From assembly GCA_046330225.1 (NCBI GenBank), contig JAXLTD010000001.1, forward strand, positions 434,001-498,000: DNA of 64,000 bases, read 5' to 3'. The notes under the pieces are model-generated. The model saw only the letters and a list, made by a program, of their open reading frames with translations, was not told where the DNA came from and made no database searches. The DNA comes from CANJIV01 sp046330225 (lineage in GTDB: Bacteria; Actinomycetota; Thermoleophilia; Solirubrobacterales; Solirubrobacteraceae). How positions within the stretch are numbered: position 1 is the stretch's first letter; each line of letters starts with the position of its first letter. The translations under genes were made by a program, and so were the position numbers. This document shows positions 25,656-32,496 of this stretch, piece by piece.

Positions 25656-27146
25656 ATGGAAGCCAGCACGCAAGCCAAGAACGTCGGCCGCGTCGAGGAG
25701 ATCCAGGGCGTCGTCATCGAGGCCGTCTTCCCCGACACCCTGCCGGAGATCAACCACGCGATCGTCATCGAGCGCGGCGACGACCACGGCCCGCTGGTCT
25801 GCGAGGTCCAGCAGCAGCTTGGCGACGACCGGGTCCGCGCCGTGGCCATGGACTCCACCGACGGCCTGGCGCGGGGCGTCGAGGTCGTCGACACCGGCGG
25901 CCCGATCACGGTGCCGGTCGGCCGCGCGACCCTCGGCAGGATCTTCAACCTGCTCGGTGACCCGATTGACGAGAAGGGCCCGGTCGACGCCGAGCTGCGC
26001 TGGCCGATCCACCGCGCGGCGCCGAACGTCGAGAACCTCACGCCGACCACCGAGATGTTCGAGACCGGCATCAAGGTCGTCGACCTGCTCGCGCCGTACG
26101 CGAAGGGCGGCAAGGTCGGCCTGTTCGGCGGCGCCGGCGTCGGCAAGACGGTGCTCATCCAGGAGCTGATCAACAACATCGCCCAGCAGCACGGCGGCCT
26201 GTCGGCGTTCTGCGGCGTCGGCGAGCGCTCGCGCGAGGGCAACGACCTCTGGCTCGAGATGACCGAGTCGGGCGTCATCGACAAGACCATGCTCGTGTTC
26301 GGCCAGATGAACGAGCCGCCCGGCGCCCGCATGCGCGTCGCGCTGTCCGGGCTGACCATGGCCGAGTACTTCCGCGACGAGGGCGGCCAGGACGTGCTGC
26401 TCTTCATCGACAACATCTTCCGGTTCGTCCAGGCCGGCTCCGAGGTGTCGGCGCTCCTCGGGCGCATGCCCTCCCAGGTCGGCTACCAGCCCACGCTGGA
26501 GACCGAGATGGGCCAGCTCCAGGAGCGGATCACCTCGACCCGCAAGGGCTCGGTCACGTCCGTCCAGGCGATCTACGTGCCGGCGGACGACCTCACCGAC
26601 CCCGCGCCGGCGTCCGTGTTCGCCCACCTCAACGCCACGACCGTGCTGTCGCGGGCGATCGCCGAGAAGGGCATCTATCCGGCGGTCGACCCGCTCGACT
26701 CCACGTCGACGATCCTCAAGCCCGACATCCTCGGCGAGGAGCACTTCCACGTGGCCAACCGCGTGAAGGAGATCCTCCAGCGCTACAAGGAGCTGCAGGA
26801 CATCATCGCGATCCTCGGCATCGACGAGCTCTCCGACGAGGACAAGGTCACGGTGCAGCGGGCCCGCAAGGTCGAGCGCTTCCTGTCGCAGCCGTTCAAC
26901 GTCGCCGAGGCCTTCACGGGCACGCCGGGCGAGTACGTGCCGATCGCCGAGACCGTCCGCGGCTTCCGCGAGATCATCGAGGGCAAGCACGACGACGTCC
27001 CCGAGCGGGCCTTCCTGCTCAAGGGCACCATCGACCAGGTCCGCGCAGCGGTCGCCGAGACCTCTGGGGCCGCCGCGGAGGCGGCCGAGGACGCGGCTGA
27101 GGAAGCCGACCAGCAGGAGGACCTCGAGGCGGCCGCGGCCGAGTAG
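25656..27146 (+). CDS. atpD: ATP synthase F1 subunit beta
   Basis: A 496-aa catalytic subunit. The P-loop is GGAGVGKTVLIQELI, followed by the catalytic Glu in GVGERSREGNDL and the DELSEED-equivalent IDELSDEDKVTVQRARKVERFL. It ends with an Ala/Glu-rich extension of about 25 residues that is absent from most homologues. Starts 15 bp after atpG, with AGGAG-like sequence before the ATG. Confidence 0.96.
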   Translation: MEASTQAKNVGRVEEIQGVVIEAVFPDTLPEINHAIVIERGDDHGPLVCEVQQQLGDDRVRAVAMDSTDGLARGVEVVDTGGPITVPVGRATLGRIFNLLGDPIDEKGPVDAELRWPIHRAAPNVENLTPTTEMFETGIKVVDLLAPYAKGGKVGLFGGAGVGKTVLIQELINNIAQQHGGLSAFCGVGERSREGNDLWLEMTESGVIDKTMLVFGQMNEPPGARMRVALSGLTMAEYFRDEGGQDVLLFIDNIFRFVQAGSEVSALLGRMPSQVGYQPTLETEMGQLQERITSTRKGSVTSVQAIYVPADDLTDPAPASVFAHLNATTVLSRAIAEKGIYPAVDPLDSTSTILKPDILGEEHFHVANRVKEILQRYKELQDIIAILGIDELSDEDKVTVQRARKVERFLSQPFNVAEAFTGTPGEYVPIAETVRGFREIIEGKHDDVPERAFLLKGTIDQVRAAVAETSGAAAEAAEDAAEEADQQEDLEAAAAE

Positions 27147-27167
27147 CCGCGGCCCGAGGACCCCGCC

Positions 27168-27590
27168 ATGGCGCGCACGCCCTTCCACGTCGAGATCCTC
27201 ACCCCGGAGGGCGAGGTCTACAACGGCGACGTCGAGATGCTCTCGACCCGCACGACCGTCGGGTCGATCGGCATCCTGGCCAACCACACGCCGCTGCTGG
27301 CGATGCTCGACCCGACCGAGCTGCGGCTGTACGAGTCCGAGTCGGAGATCGTGCGCTTCGCCCAGGGCGAGGGCTACCTCCAGGTCGGCGCCAACCGCGC
27401 GCTGCTCCTGCTCGAGGACGCGAAGCCGCCCGGCGAGCTCGACGTCGGCGAGCTCAAGGACCACCTCGCGACGGCGGAGGCCGAGCTGGAGGCTGCGGAG
27501 CCCGGCAGCGCCGAGGCGGCGAAGGCCCGCCGGGACAAGAAGCGCTGCGAGACCTTCCTGTCGATCGCCGAGGGCCAGCACCCGCAATAG
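27168..27590 (+). CDS. atpC: ATP synthase F1 subunit epsilon
   Basis: A 140-aa epsilon subunit: N-terminal beta-sandwich (FHVEILTPEGEVYNGDVEML...GSIGILANHTPLLAML), then a C-terminal helical hairpin (ELKDHLATAEAELEAAEPGSAEAAKARRDKKRCETFL). It couples the central stalk to the c-ring and can inhibit hydrolysis. It closes the atp operon; the transporter gene downstream starts 4 bp after its stop. Confidence 0.93.
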   Translation: MARTPFHVEILTPEGEVYNGDVEMLSTRTTVGSIGILANHTPLLAMLDPTELRLYESESEIVRFAQGEGYLQVGANRALLLLEDAKPPGELDVGELKDHLATAEAELEAAEPGSAEAAKARRDKKRCETFLSIAEGQHPQ

Positions 27591-27594
27591 CCGC

Positions 27595-28554
27595 GTGCCG
27601 GATTCCCGCCTGCCGGCCGGTCCGCCGCCAGGCAGCGCCGGCGCGGGCCGCCATCCGGCGGGCGAAGCCGGCGGCGCCGCCCTCGTGCTGCTGTCGGCTG
27701 CCGGGTTCGGCGCCATGGCGATCTTCGGGAAGCTGGCCTACGACGCCGGCGTCTCCACGCTCACGCTGCTGTTTGTCCGGTTCGTGCTGGCCGCGACGAT
27801 CTTCGGCGCGATCGTCGCCGCCCGCCCGGCGCTGGGCCCGCGCGGATCTGGCCGGCGGGCGATCGGCATCGGGCTGGCGCTCGGCGCCGTGGGCTACGCG
27901 GCCCAGTCCGGCCTGTTCTTCGGGGCGCTGCAGCGGATGGACGCGTCACTGCTGGCGCTCCTGCTCTACACCTACCCGGCCTGGGTGACGCTTGGCGCCG
28001 TCGCGCTCGGTCGCGAGCGGCTGAGCGGTCGCCGGCTGGCGGCGCTCGGCCTCGCGTCCGGCGGCCTGGCCATCGTGCTGGCCGGCGCGGCCTCGGGGAG
28101 CTTCGACGCGGCCGGCGCTGCGATGGGGCTCGGGGCGTCACTGGCCTACACCGTCTACATCCTCGTCGCCGACCGCACCGGCCTCGTGATGCCGGCGCTC
28201 GGGCTGTCGGGGCTCGTTTGCGCCGGGGCGGCGGCGACGTTCGGCGTCGTCGGGCTGGCCGCCGGCCAGCTCGACTTCGGGTTCCAGGCCGAGGGCTGGA
28301 TCTGGCTGGCGCTGATGGCGGTCGTGTCCACCACGGTGGCGATCGTGGCCTTCTTCGCCGGGCTGGCGCGGGTCGGGCCGAGCGCCGCGGCGATCCTCTC
28401 CACGTTCGAGCCGGTCGTCACCGTCGCGCTCGCGTTCGCCGTCTTCGGGGAGCAGCTGAGCCCCCTGCAGCTCTGCGGTGCCGCGCTCGTCCTGGCCGCC
28501 GCGGTGCTCCTGTCCGCTCCGCGGCGGGTCGCGGAGCCCGTGCCGCCGGCCTGA
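27595..28554 (+). CDS. EamA/DMT-family transporter
   Basis: A 319-aa membrane protein with ten hydrophobic segments arranged as two EamA repeats (first near residues 27-160, second near 170-310), typical of drug/metabolite transporters. Conserved features include FVRFVLAATIFG in the first repeat and the helix-end EPVVTVALAFAVFGEQLSPLQLCGAALVLAAAVLL in the second. Substrate cannot be inferred. The GTG start is 4 bp from the atpC stop, so it may be co-transcribed; the unusual Pro/Gly-rich first 25 residues make a later start possible. Confidence 0.85.
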   Translation: MPDSRLPAGPPPGSAGAGRHPAGEAGGAALVLLSAAGFGAMAIFGKLAYDAGVSTLTLLFVRFVLAATIFGAIVAARPALGPRGSGRRAIGIGLALGAVGYAAQSGLFFGALQRMDASLLALLLYTYPAWVTLGAVALGRERLSGRRLAALGLASGGLAIVLAGAASGSFDAAGAAMGLGASLAYTVYILVADRTGLVMPALGLSGLVCAGAAATFGVVGLAAGQLDFGFQAEGWIWLALMAVVSTTVAIVAFFAGLARVGPSAAAILSTFEPVVTVALAFAVFGEQLSPLQLCGAALVLAAAVLLSAPRRVAEPVPPA

Positions 28555-28590
28555 GCCGGGCCGGCGCGCGACGGGTCGGCGGCCGTCTTC

Positions 28591-28596
28591 TATGCT
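28591..28596 (+). promoter_or_regulatory. -10 box TATGCT, leaderless promoter of the DUF1348 gene
   Basis: TATGCT ends 6 nt before the ATG at 28603; no ribosome-binding site. Confidence 0.55.
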
Positions 28597-28602
28597 CGGC
28601 AC

Positions 28603-29025
28603 ATGAGCCCAGCCGACGACCCGCGCCCGCCGCTGCCGCCGTTCACCGAGGCGACGGCCCGCCAGAAGGTCCAGGCGGCCGAGGACGCGTGGAACACCCG
28701 CGACCCCGAGCGGGTCGCGCTCGCCTACACCGAGGACTCGGAGTGGCGCAACCGCGACGAGTTCTTCTCGGGCCGCCCGGCGATCGTGGAGTTCCTGCGC
28801 CGCAAGTGGGCGCGCGAGCAGGAGTACAAGCTCCGCAAGGAGCTGTGGGCGTTCACGGGCAACCGGATCTCGGTGAAGTTCGAGTACGAGTCCCGAGATC
28901 CCAGCGGGCAGTGGTGGCGCAGCTACGGCAACGAGCAGTGGGAGTTCGCCGACAGCGGCCACATGCGCCGCCGCGAGGCGAGCATCAACGACGTGCCGAT
29001 CGACGCGTCGCAGCGGCGGCTGTAG
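28603..29025 (+). CDS. DUF1348 / NTF2-like protein
   Basis: A 140-aa SnoaL/NTF2-fold protein. The sequence KVQAAEDAWNTRDPERVALAYTEDSEWRNRDEFFSGRPAIVEFLRRKWARE and the end MRRREASINDVPID are characteristic of the DUF1348 family. Members are small cone-shaped proteins with a pocket but no assigned activity. Single gene with its own promoter; the 333 bp that follow hold the first palindromic element and no other convincing gene. Confidence 0.85.
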   Translation: MSPADDPRPPLPPFTEATARQKVQAAEDAWNTRDPERVALAYTEDSEWRNRDEFFSGRPAIVEFLRRKWAREQEYKLRKELWAFTGNRISVKFEYESRDPSGQWWRSYGNEQWEFADSGHMRRREASINDVPIDASQRRL

Positions 29026-29064
29026 CTGCGGTTCGTGCCGGGCCTCCGCGCCCGTGCTCGCGGC

Positions 29065-29180
29065 CGCGCGGCATGGCGGGTGCGGGGAGGCCGTGCCCTG
29101 GATGAACCGTGGACTCGCGTGGCGTCGCGGCGCGGGGACGGGAGCCCCGTTGATCATCCAGGGACGGCCTCCCCGCACCC
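29065..29180 (+). repeat. Palindromic element, copy A (inverted partner of 29698-29813)
   Basis: An approximately 116-bp element whose ends form a near-perfect 27-bp stem: 29078-29105 pairs with 29154-29180, with one bulged G at 29095. The inner 48 nt contain a small hairpin (CGGGG...CCCCG at 29133-29149). It matches copy B in reverse orientation with about nine differences by eye and no gaps. Two paired positions differ in a compensating way between the copies (T-A versus C-G; C-G versus G-C), so the stem appears conserved. No transposase or target duplication was seen. It could be a MITE/REP-like element or a structured RNA. Confidence 0.85.
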
Positions 29181-29219
29181 GGGGTCCGCTGCGGTGGCCC
29201 GTGGCGGGCCGGGGCCGGC

Positions 29220-29236
29220 CTGGACGCGCGGTCCAG
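29220..29236. terminator. CTGGAC-GCGCG-GTCCAG hairpin
   Basis: A perfect 6-bp stem with a 5-nt loop inside the interval between the two palindromic elements. Possible terminator; no T run. Confidence 0.25.
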
Positions 29237-29358
29237 GAGAGCGCCCAACCGCTGAGGCGCAGTGCTGGCGGCCATGGCACCGGAGCCCACCGAGCGTGAC
29301 CGCCAGCCGGGTGCGGGAGCGGGCGAGGGCTGGCTCCGCCGGGTTGCACCCTCGTCTC

Positions 29359-29649
29359 GTGCCCGACCCGTCGGCCAAGAGCACGCGGCCGCCTGGCGGT
29401 CCCCGGCCGCCAGCGCCGCCCACGACTGGCGGGCCGCCGAGCGGCGGCCCGGACCCGGCAGACCCCGGGCCGCCGATCACCGTGCGGCTGGATGACGTCC
29501 TGCTCGGCGATCTCGGGAGTTCCCTCGTCGACGCGCGACTGCTGCACGCCGTCCTGATTCGGAATGGCCGGGTGGCGGAGTGGCTGCGCGGCCAAGGTGT
29601 GGACGCCGGCGCGGTGGAGCGGGCGTCCCCGGGAGCGGGCCGGCACTAG
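29359..29649 (+). CDS. Small hypothetical protein with Clp-N-like C-terminal segment
   Basis: A possible 96-aa product from a GTG at 29359. The first 40 residues are Pro/Gly-rich and probably disordered. The rest (ITVRLDDVLLGDLGS... then LLHAVLIRNGRVAEWLRGQG, VDAGAVERA) resembles one repeat of the Clp N-terminal substrate-binding domain, where LL.ALL....VA..L...GVD.  is conserved. Coding composition is plausible only in the second half, so the true start may be nearer 29480. It lies between the two inverted palindromic elements. Could be a remnant of a larger gene. Confidence 0.4.
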   Translation: MPDPSAKSTRPPGGPRPPAPPTTGGPPSGGPDPADPGPPITVRLDDVLLGDLGSSLVDARLLHAVLIRNGRVAEWLRGQGVDAGAVERASPGAGRH

Positions 29650-29697
29650 GTCGGTCGTCAGCGGCAAACGCCGCCGCCGTCCACCGCCGCGGTTCCA

Positions 29698-29813
29698 GGG
29701 CGCGGGGAGGGCGTCCCTGGATGATCACAGGGGCTCCCGTCCCCGCGCCGCGACGCCACGCGAGTCCACGGTTCATCCAGGGCCCGCCCTCCCCGCGCCC
29801 TCCATGCCACGCG
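29698..29813 (-). repeat. Palindromic element, copy B
   Basis: The reverse-oriented counterpart of the 29065-29180 element; position x in copy A matches 58878 minus x here. The central 50 or so bases, including CGTGGACTCGCGTGGCGTCG, are identical. The terminal stem is conserved through paired changes. It ends about 58 bp before the M20 peptidase start, so the 222 bp between 29650 and 29871 contain only this element and the peptidase promoter. Confidence 0.85.
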
Positions 29814-29858
29814 ATCGGCGATCCCAAGCCCACTGAAGCGCCAGTCCGCCAGGTTTCC

Positions 29859-29864
29859 TATCCT
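29859..29864 (+). promoter_or_regulatory. -10 box TATCCT, leaderless promoter of the M20 peptidase operon
   Basis: TATCCT ends 7 nt before the ATG at 29872. No ribosome-binding site. Confidence 0.5.
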
Positions 29865-29871
29865 CACCGGG

Positions 29872-30996
29872 ATGGACGAACGCGTCCTGGCCGAACGGCT
29901 GATCACGTATGACACATCTCAGCCGGACGGTCTCCGTGCCGCGGCCGGCTTCGTCAAGGGCTGGCTGGAGGCCCGCGACGTCGACGTCAGCGGGCGGGAT
30001 CACGGGGGCCTGCCGGTGATCCTGGCCGACGTCGGCGCCACTGGGGACGACGCACCCTGCCTCGTGCTGCACGGCCACCTCGACGTCGTCCCCGGCCGCC
30101 CCGAGCAGTTCACGCCGCGCGTCGAGGGTGACCGGCTCATCGGCCGGGGCGCCTACGACATGAAGGGCGGCCTCGCCGCGATGATGTGCGCCGTCCGCGA
30201 CGCCGCCGCCCAGGACCAGGTCCGGGTGCGCTTCGTGTGCGTCCCGGACGAGGAGTCCGAGGACGTCGACTCGCGCTCGACCGAGGTGCTCGTCGAAGAG
30301 GGGCTCGGGGCGGACTTCGCGATCACCGGGGAGCCGACGGACCTGCACATCGGCGTCCAGGCCAAGGGCGTGCTGCTCGCGCGACTGCAGATTTCGGGCA
30401 CGGCGGCCCACGGATCGACCCCGTGGCTGGGGGACAACGCCGTGCTCAAGGCGATCGACGTCTTCCGGGCGATCGAGTCGCTGCCGTTCGCCCGCGAGTC
30501 GACCGAGCTGTTCGACCGGCCCTCGATCAACCTCGGGCGCATCAGCGGCGGCGACGCGGTCAACAAGGTCCCCGATCTCTGCACGATGGACGTCGACATC
30601 CGCTACCTCCCGGGCCAGGAGCCCGGCGCGCTGCTGGCCGACATCCGCCAGATCCCTGACGTCGAGGTCGTCAAGACGTTCATGCGCGTCCCGGCGTTCG
30701 TCGCGCCTTCGAACCCCTACGTGCAGGCGCTGACCTCGGCGGTGTCGCGCTCGATCGACGGCGAGGCGCTGAGCGTCGGCCGCGACGGCGCCTCCGACGC
30801 GATCGCCTTCCTCGATCGCGGCATTCCTGCCGTCGAGTTCGGGCCGCGCGGCGGGGGCCACCACGGTCCGGACGAGTGGGTCTCGATCGCCTCGCTGGCC
30901 GAGTACCGCGTGGCCCTGGGCGACTTCATCGCCGCCCTGCCGGCCGCCCTGGCGCCGGGCCCTGGCCTGCGGGCCGTGGAAGGAGAGCCGGGATGA
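29872..30996 (+). CDS. M20 family metallopeptidase (ArgE/DapE-like)
   Basis: A 374-aa cytoplasmic di-zinc hydrolase. Metal and catalytic residues are visible: His69 and Asp71 in HGHLDVVP, bridging Asp96 in GAYDMKGG, the general base pair Glu127-Glu128 in PDEES, TGEPT, and a late His in FGPRGGGHHGPDEWV. The dimerization (lid) domain is inserted at about residues 165-275. Family members deacylate or desuccinylate amino-acid intermediates (ArgE, DapE) or cleave dipeptides; the sequence alone does not decide. Its stop overlaps the LCP gene by 4 nt, so the two are co-expressed. Confidence 0.88.
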   Translation: MDERVLAERLITYDTSQPDGLRAAAGFVKGWLEARDVDVSGRDHGGLPVILADVGATGDDAPCLVLHGHLDVVPGRPEQFTPRVEGDRLIGRGAYDMKGGLAAMMCAVRDAAAQDQVRVRFVCVPDEESEDVDSRSTEVLVEEGLGADFAITGEPTDLHIGVQAKGVLLARLQISGTAAHGSTPWLGDNAVLKAIDVFRAIESLPFARESTELFDRPSINLGRISGGDAVNKVPDLCTMDVDIRYLPGQEPGALLADIRQIPDVEVVKTFMRVPAFVAPSNPYVQALTSAVSRSIDGEALSVGRDGASDAIAFLDRGIPAVEFGPRGGGHHGPDEWVSIASLAEYRVALGDFIAALPAALAPGPGLRAVEGEPG

Positions 30997-32459
30997 GCGC
31001 GCAGGCCGATGAGCCGAAGATCCCCCGGCCCGGGCGGCGGATGTGGTGGAAGGCGCTGCTCGGCGGGACGCTCATCACCCTCCTCGTCGGCGCGGCCACG
31101 GCCACCGCCGGCCTGCTCGAGGTCAAGGACGTCGCCGAGGCGCTCAACCAGAACAAGCGCCTGAAGATCAGCGACCTCACGCCCGCCGAGGCCGGCGCGC
31201 CGCAGACGATCCTGCTGCTCGGATCCGACGTGCGCCACGACGACCTCGTCAACAAGCGGCCGGGCCGCTCCGACACGATGATGCTCGTCCGGCTGGATCC
31301 GAACAAGGACGCGACCTCGGCGCTCTCGATTCCGCGCGACCTGCGGGTGACCTACACCCTGCCCAACGGGAACCAGACGACCGACAAGCTCAACTCGACC
31401 TACACCTACGGGGGCCCGAAGCTCGTCGTCAAGACGCTCAAGGACCTCCTGGGCATCCAGATCAACCACGTCATCGACGTGAACTTCCGCGGCTTCCGCG
31501 AAGCGGTGAACTTCATCGGCTGCGTCTACGTCGACGTCGACCGCAAGTACTTCAACGACAACTCCGGCGGCGGGCCTCTCTACGCGACGATCGACGTGAA
31601 GCCCGGCTACCAGAAGCTCTGCGGCCAGGACGCGCTCGACTACGTGCGGTTCCGCCACGAGGACGACGACTTCGTCCGCGCGGCCCGCCAGCAGTCCTTC
31701 CTGCGCGACGCCAAGGCGCAGGTCGGCGTGCAGAAGGTGCTCGAGGATCGCAAGGAGTTCGCGCGGCTGTTCGGGAAGTACTCGACGACCGACATCCGCG
31801 GGACCGACGAGGTCCTGGGCCTGTTCAAGCTCGTGGCGTTCTCGGCGGGCCGGCCGGTGCGCCAGGTGCGGTTCGAGGCGGGCACGGCCACGATCGGCGG
31901 CGGCTCCTACGTCATCGCCACGCCGGACCAGATCCGCAAGGCCGTGCACGAGTTCATGAACCCCACCGTGCCGAAGGAGAAGGCCAAGGCGAAGGCCAAG
32001 CGCAAGAGCGCCGGCGCGAAGGGACTCGAGGACGCCAAGACGTCCGGTGAGGACCAGGCCATCGCCGCCGGGCCGGACGTGAACTTCCCCGTGTACTACC
32101 CCCGCAAGATCCTCGCCGGGTCCGGCTACTCGGATGCCAGCCCCCGGGCGTACGTGATCAAGGACGAGGACGGCACGCGCCACGACGCCTACCGCCTGGT
32201 CCTCCAGACCGGCCTGGTCGGCGAGTACTACGGCGTCCAGGGCCTGACCTGGAAGGACCCGCCGATCCTCCAGGACCCCAGCGCCACCCAGGTCGTGGGC
32301 GGCAAGAAGCTGCTCCTGTTCAAGGACGGCTCGAAGCTGGCGCTCGTTGCCTGGAAGACCCCGCGCGCGGCGTACTGGGTCTCCAACACGCTGCAGCGCA
32401 CCCTGAGCAACAAGCAGATGGTCGCGATCGCCGCCTCGCTGCAGCGGCTCGGCCAGTAG
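30993..32459 (+). CDS. LytR-CpsA-Psr (LCP) family cell-wall glycopolymer ligase
   Basis: A 488-aa membrane-anchored protein: short cytoplasmic N-terminus, one helix (about residues 20-42), then the extracellular LCP domain. Conserved residues are in RPGRSDTMMLVRLD, ALSIPRDLRVTY and ALDYVRFRHEDDDFVRAARQQ, which bind polyprenyl pyrophosphate and Mg2+. LCP enzymes attach teichoic-acid or arabinogalactan-type polymers to peptidoglycan. A Lys-rich linker (about 330-350) leads to a 130-residue C-terminal domain of unknown type. An AAGGAGA site precedes the ATG. The following sugar-nucleotide genes fit a wall-polymer role. Confidence 0.9.
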   Translation: MSAQADEPKIPRPGRRMWWKALLGGTLITLLVGAATATAGLLEVKDVAEALNQNKRLKISDLTPAEAGAPQTILLLGSDVRHDDLVNKRPGRSDTMMLVRLDPNKDATSALSIPRDLRVTYTLPNGNQTTDKLNSTYTYGGPKLVVKTLKDLLGIQINHVIDVNFRGFREAVNFIGCVYVDVDRKYFNDNSGGGPLYATIDVKPGYQKLCGQDALDYVRFRHEDDDFVRAARQQSFLRDAKAQVGVQKVLEDRKEFARLFGKYSTTDIRGTDEVLGLFKLVAFSAGRPVRQVRFEAGTATIGGGSYVIATPDQIRKAVHEFMNPTVPKEKAKAKAKRKSAGAKGLEDAKTSGEDQAIAAGPDVNFPVYYPRKILAGSGYSDASPRAYVIKDEDGTRHDAYRLVLQTGLVGEYYGVQGLTWKDPPILQDPSATQVVGGKKLLLFKDGSKLALVAWKTPRAAYWVSNTLQRTLSNKQMVAIAASLQRLGQ

Positions 32460-32480
32460 GCCGCCGGGCGCCGGCGTCGG

Positions 32481-32486
32481 TAGCCT
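32481..32486 (+). promoter_or_regulatory. -10 box TAGCCT, near-leaderless promoter of the UDP-sugar dehydrogenase gene
   Basis: TAGCCT ends 10 nt before the ATG at 32497. No ribosome-binding site. Confidence 0.45.
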
Positions 32487-32496
32487 CTCGCACCCC

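Noticed and set aside
29035..29358. Coding sequence spanning palindromic element A (start at 29035)
   Set aside because: The translated region is Arg/Gly/Pro-rich noise through the palindrome and lacks conserved features; only the 3' half looks coding.
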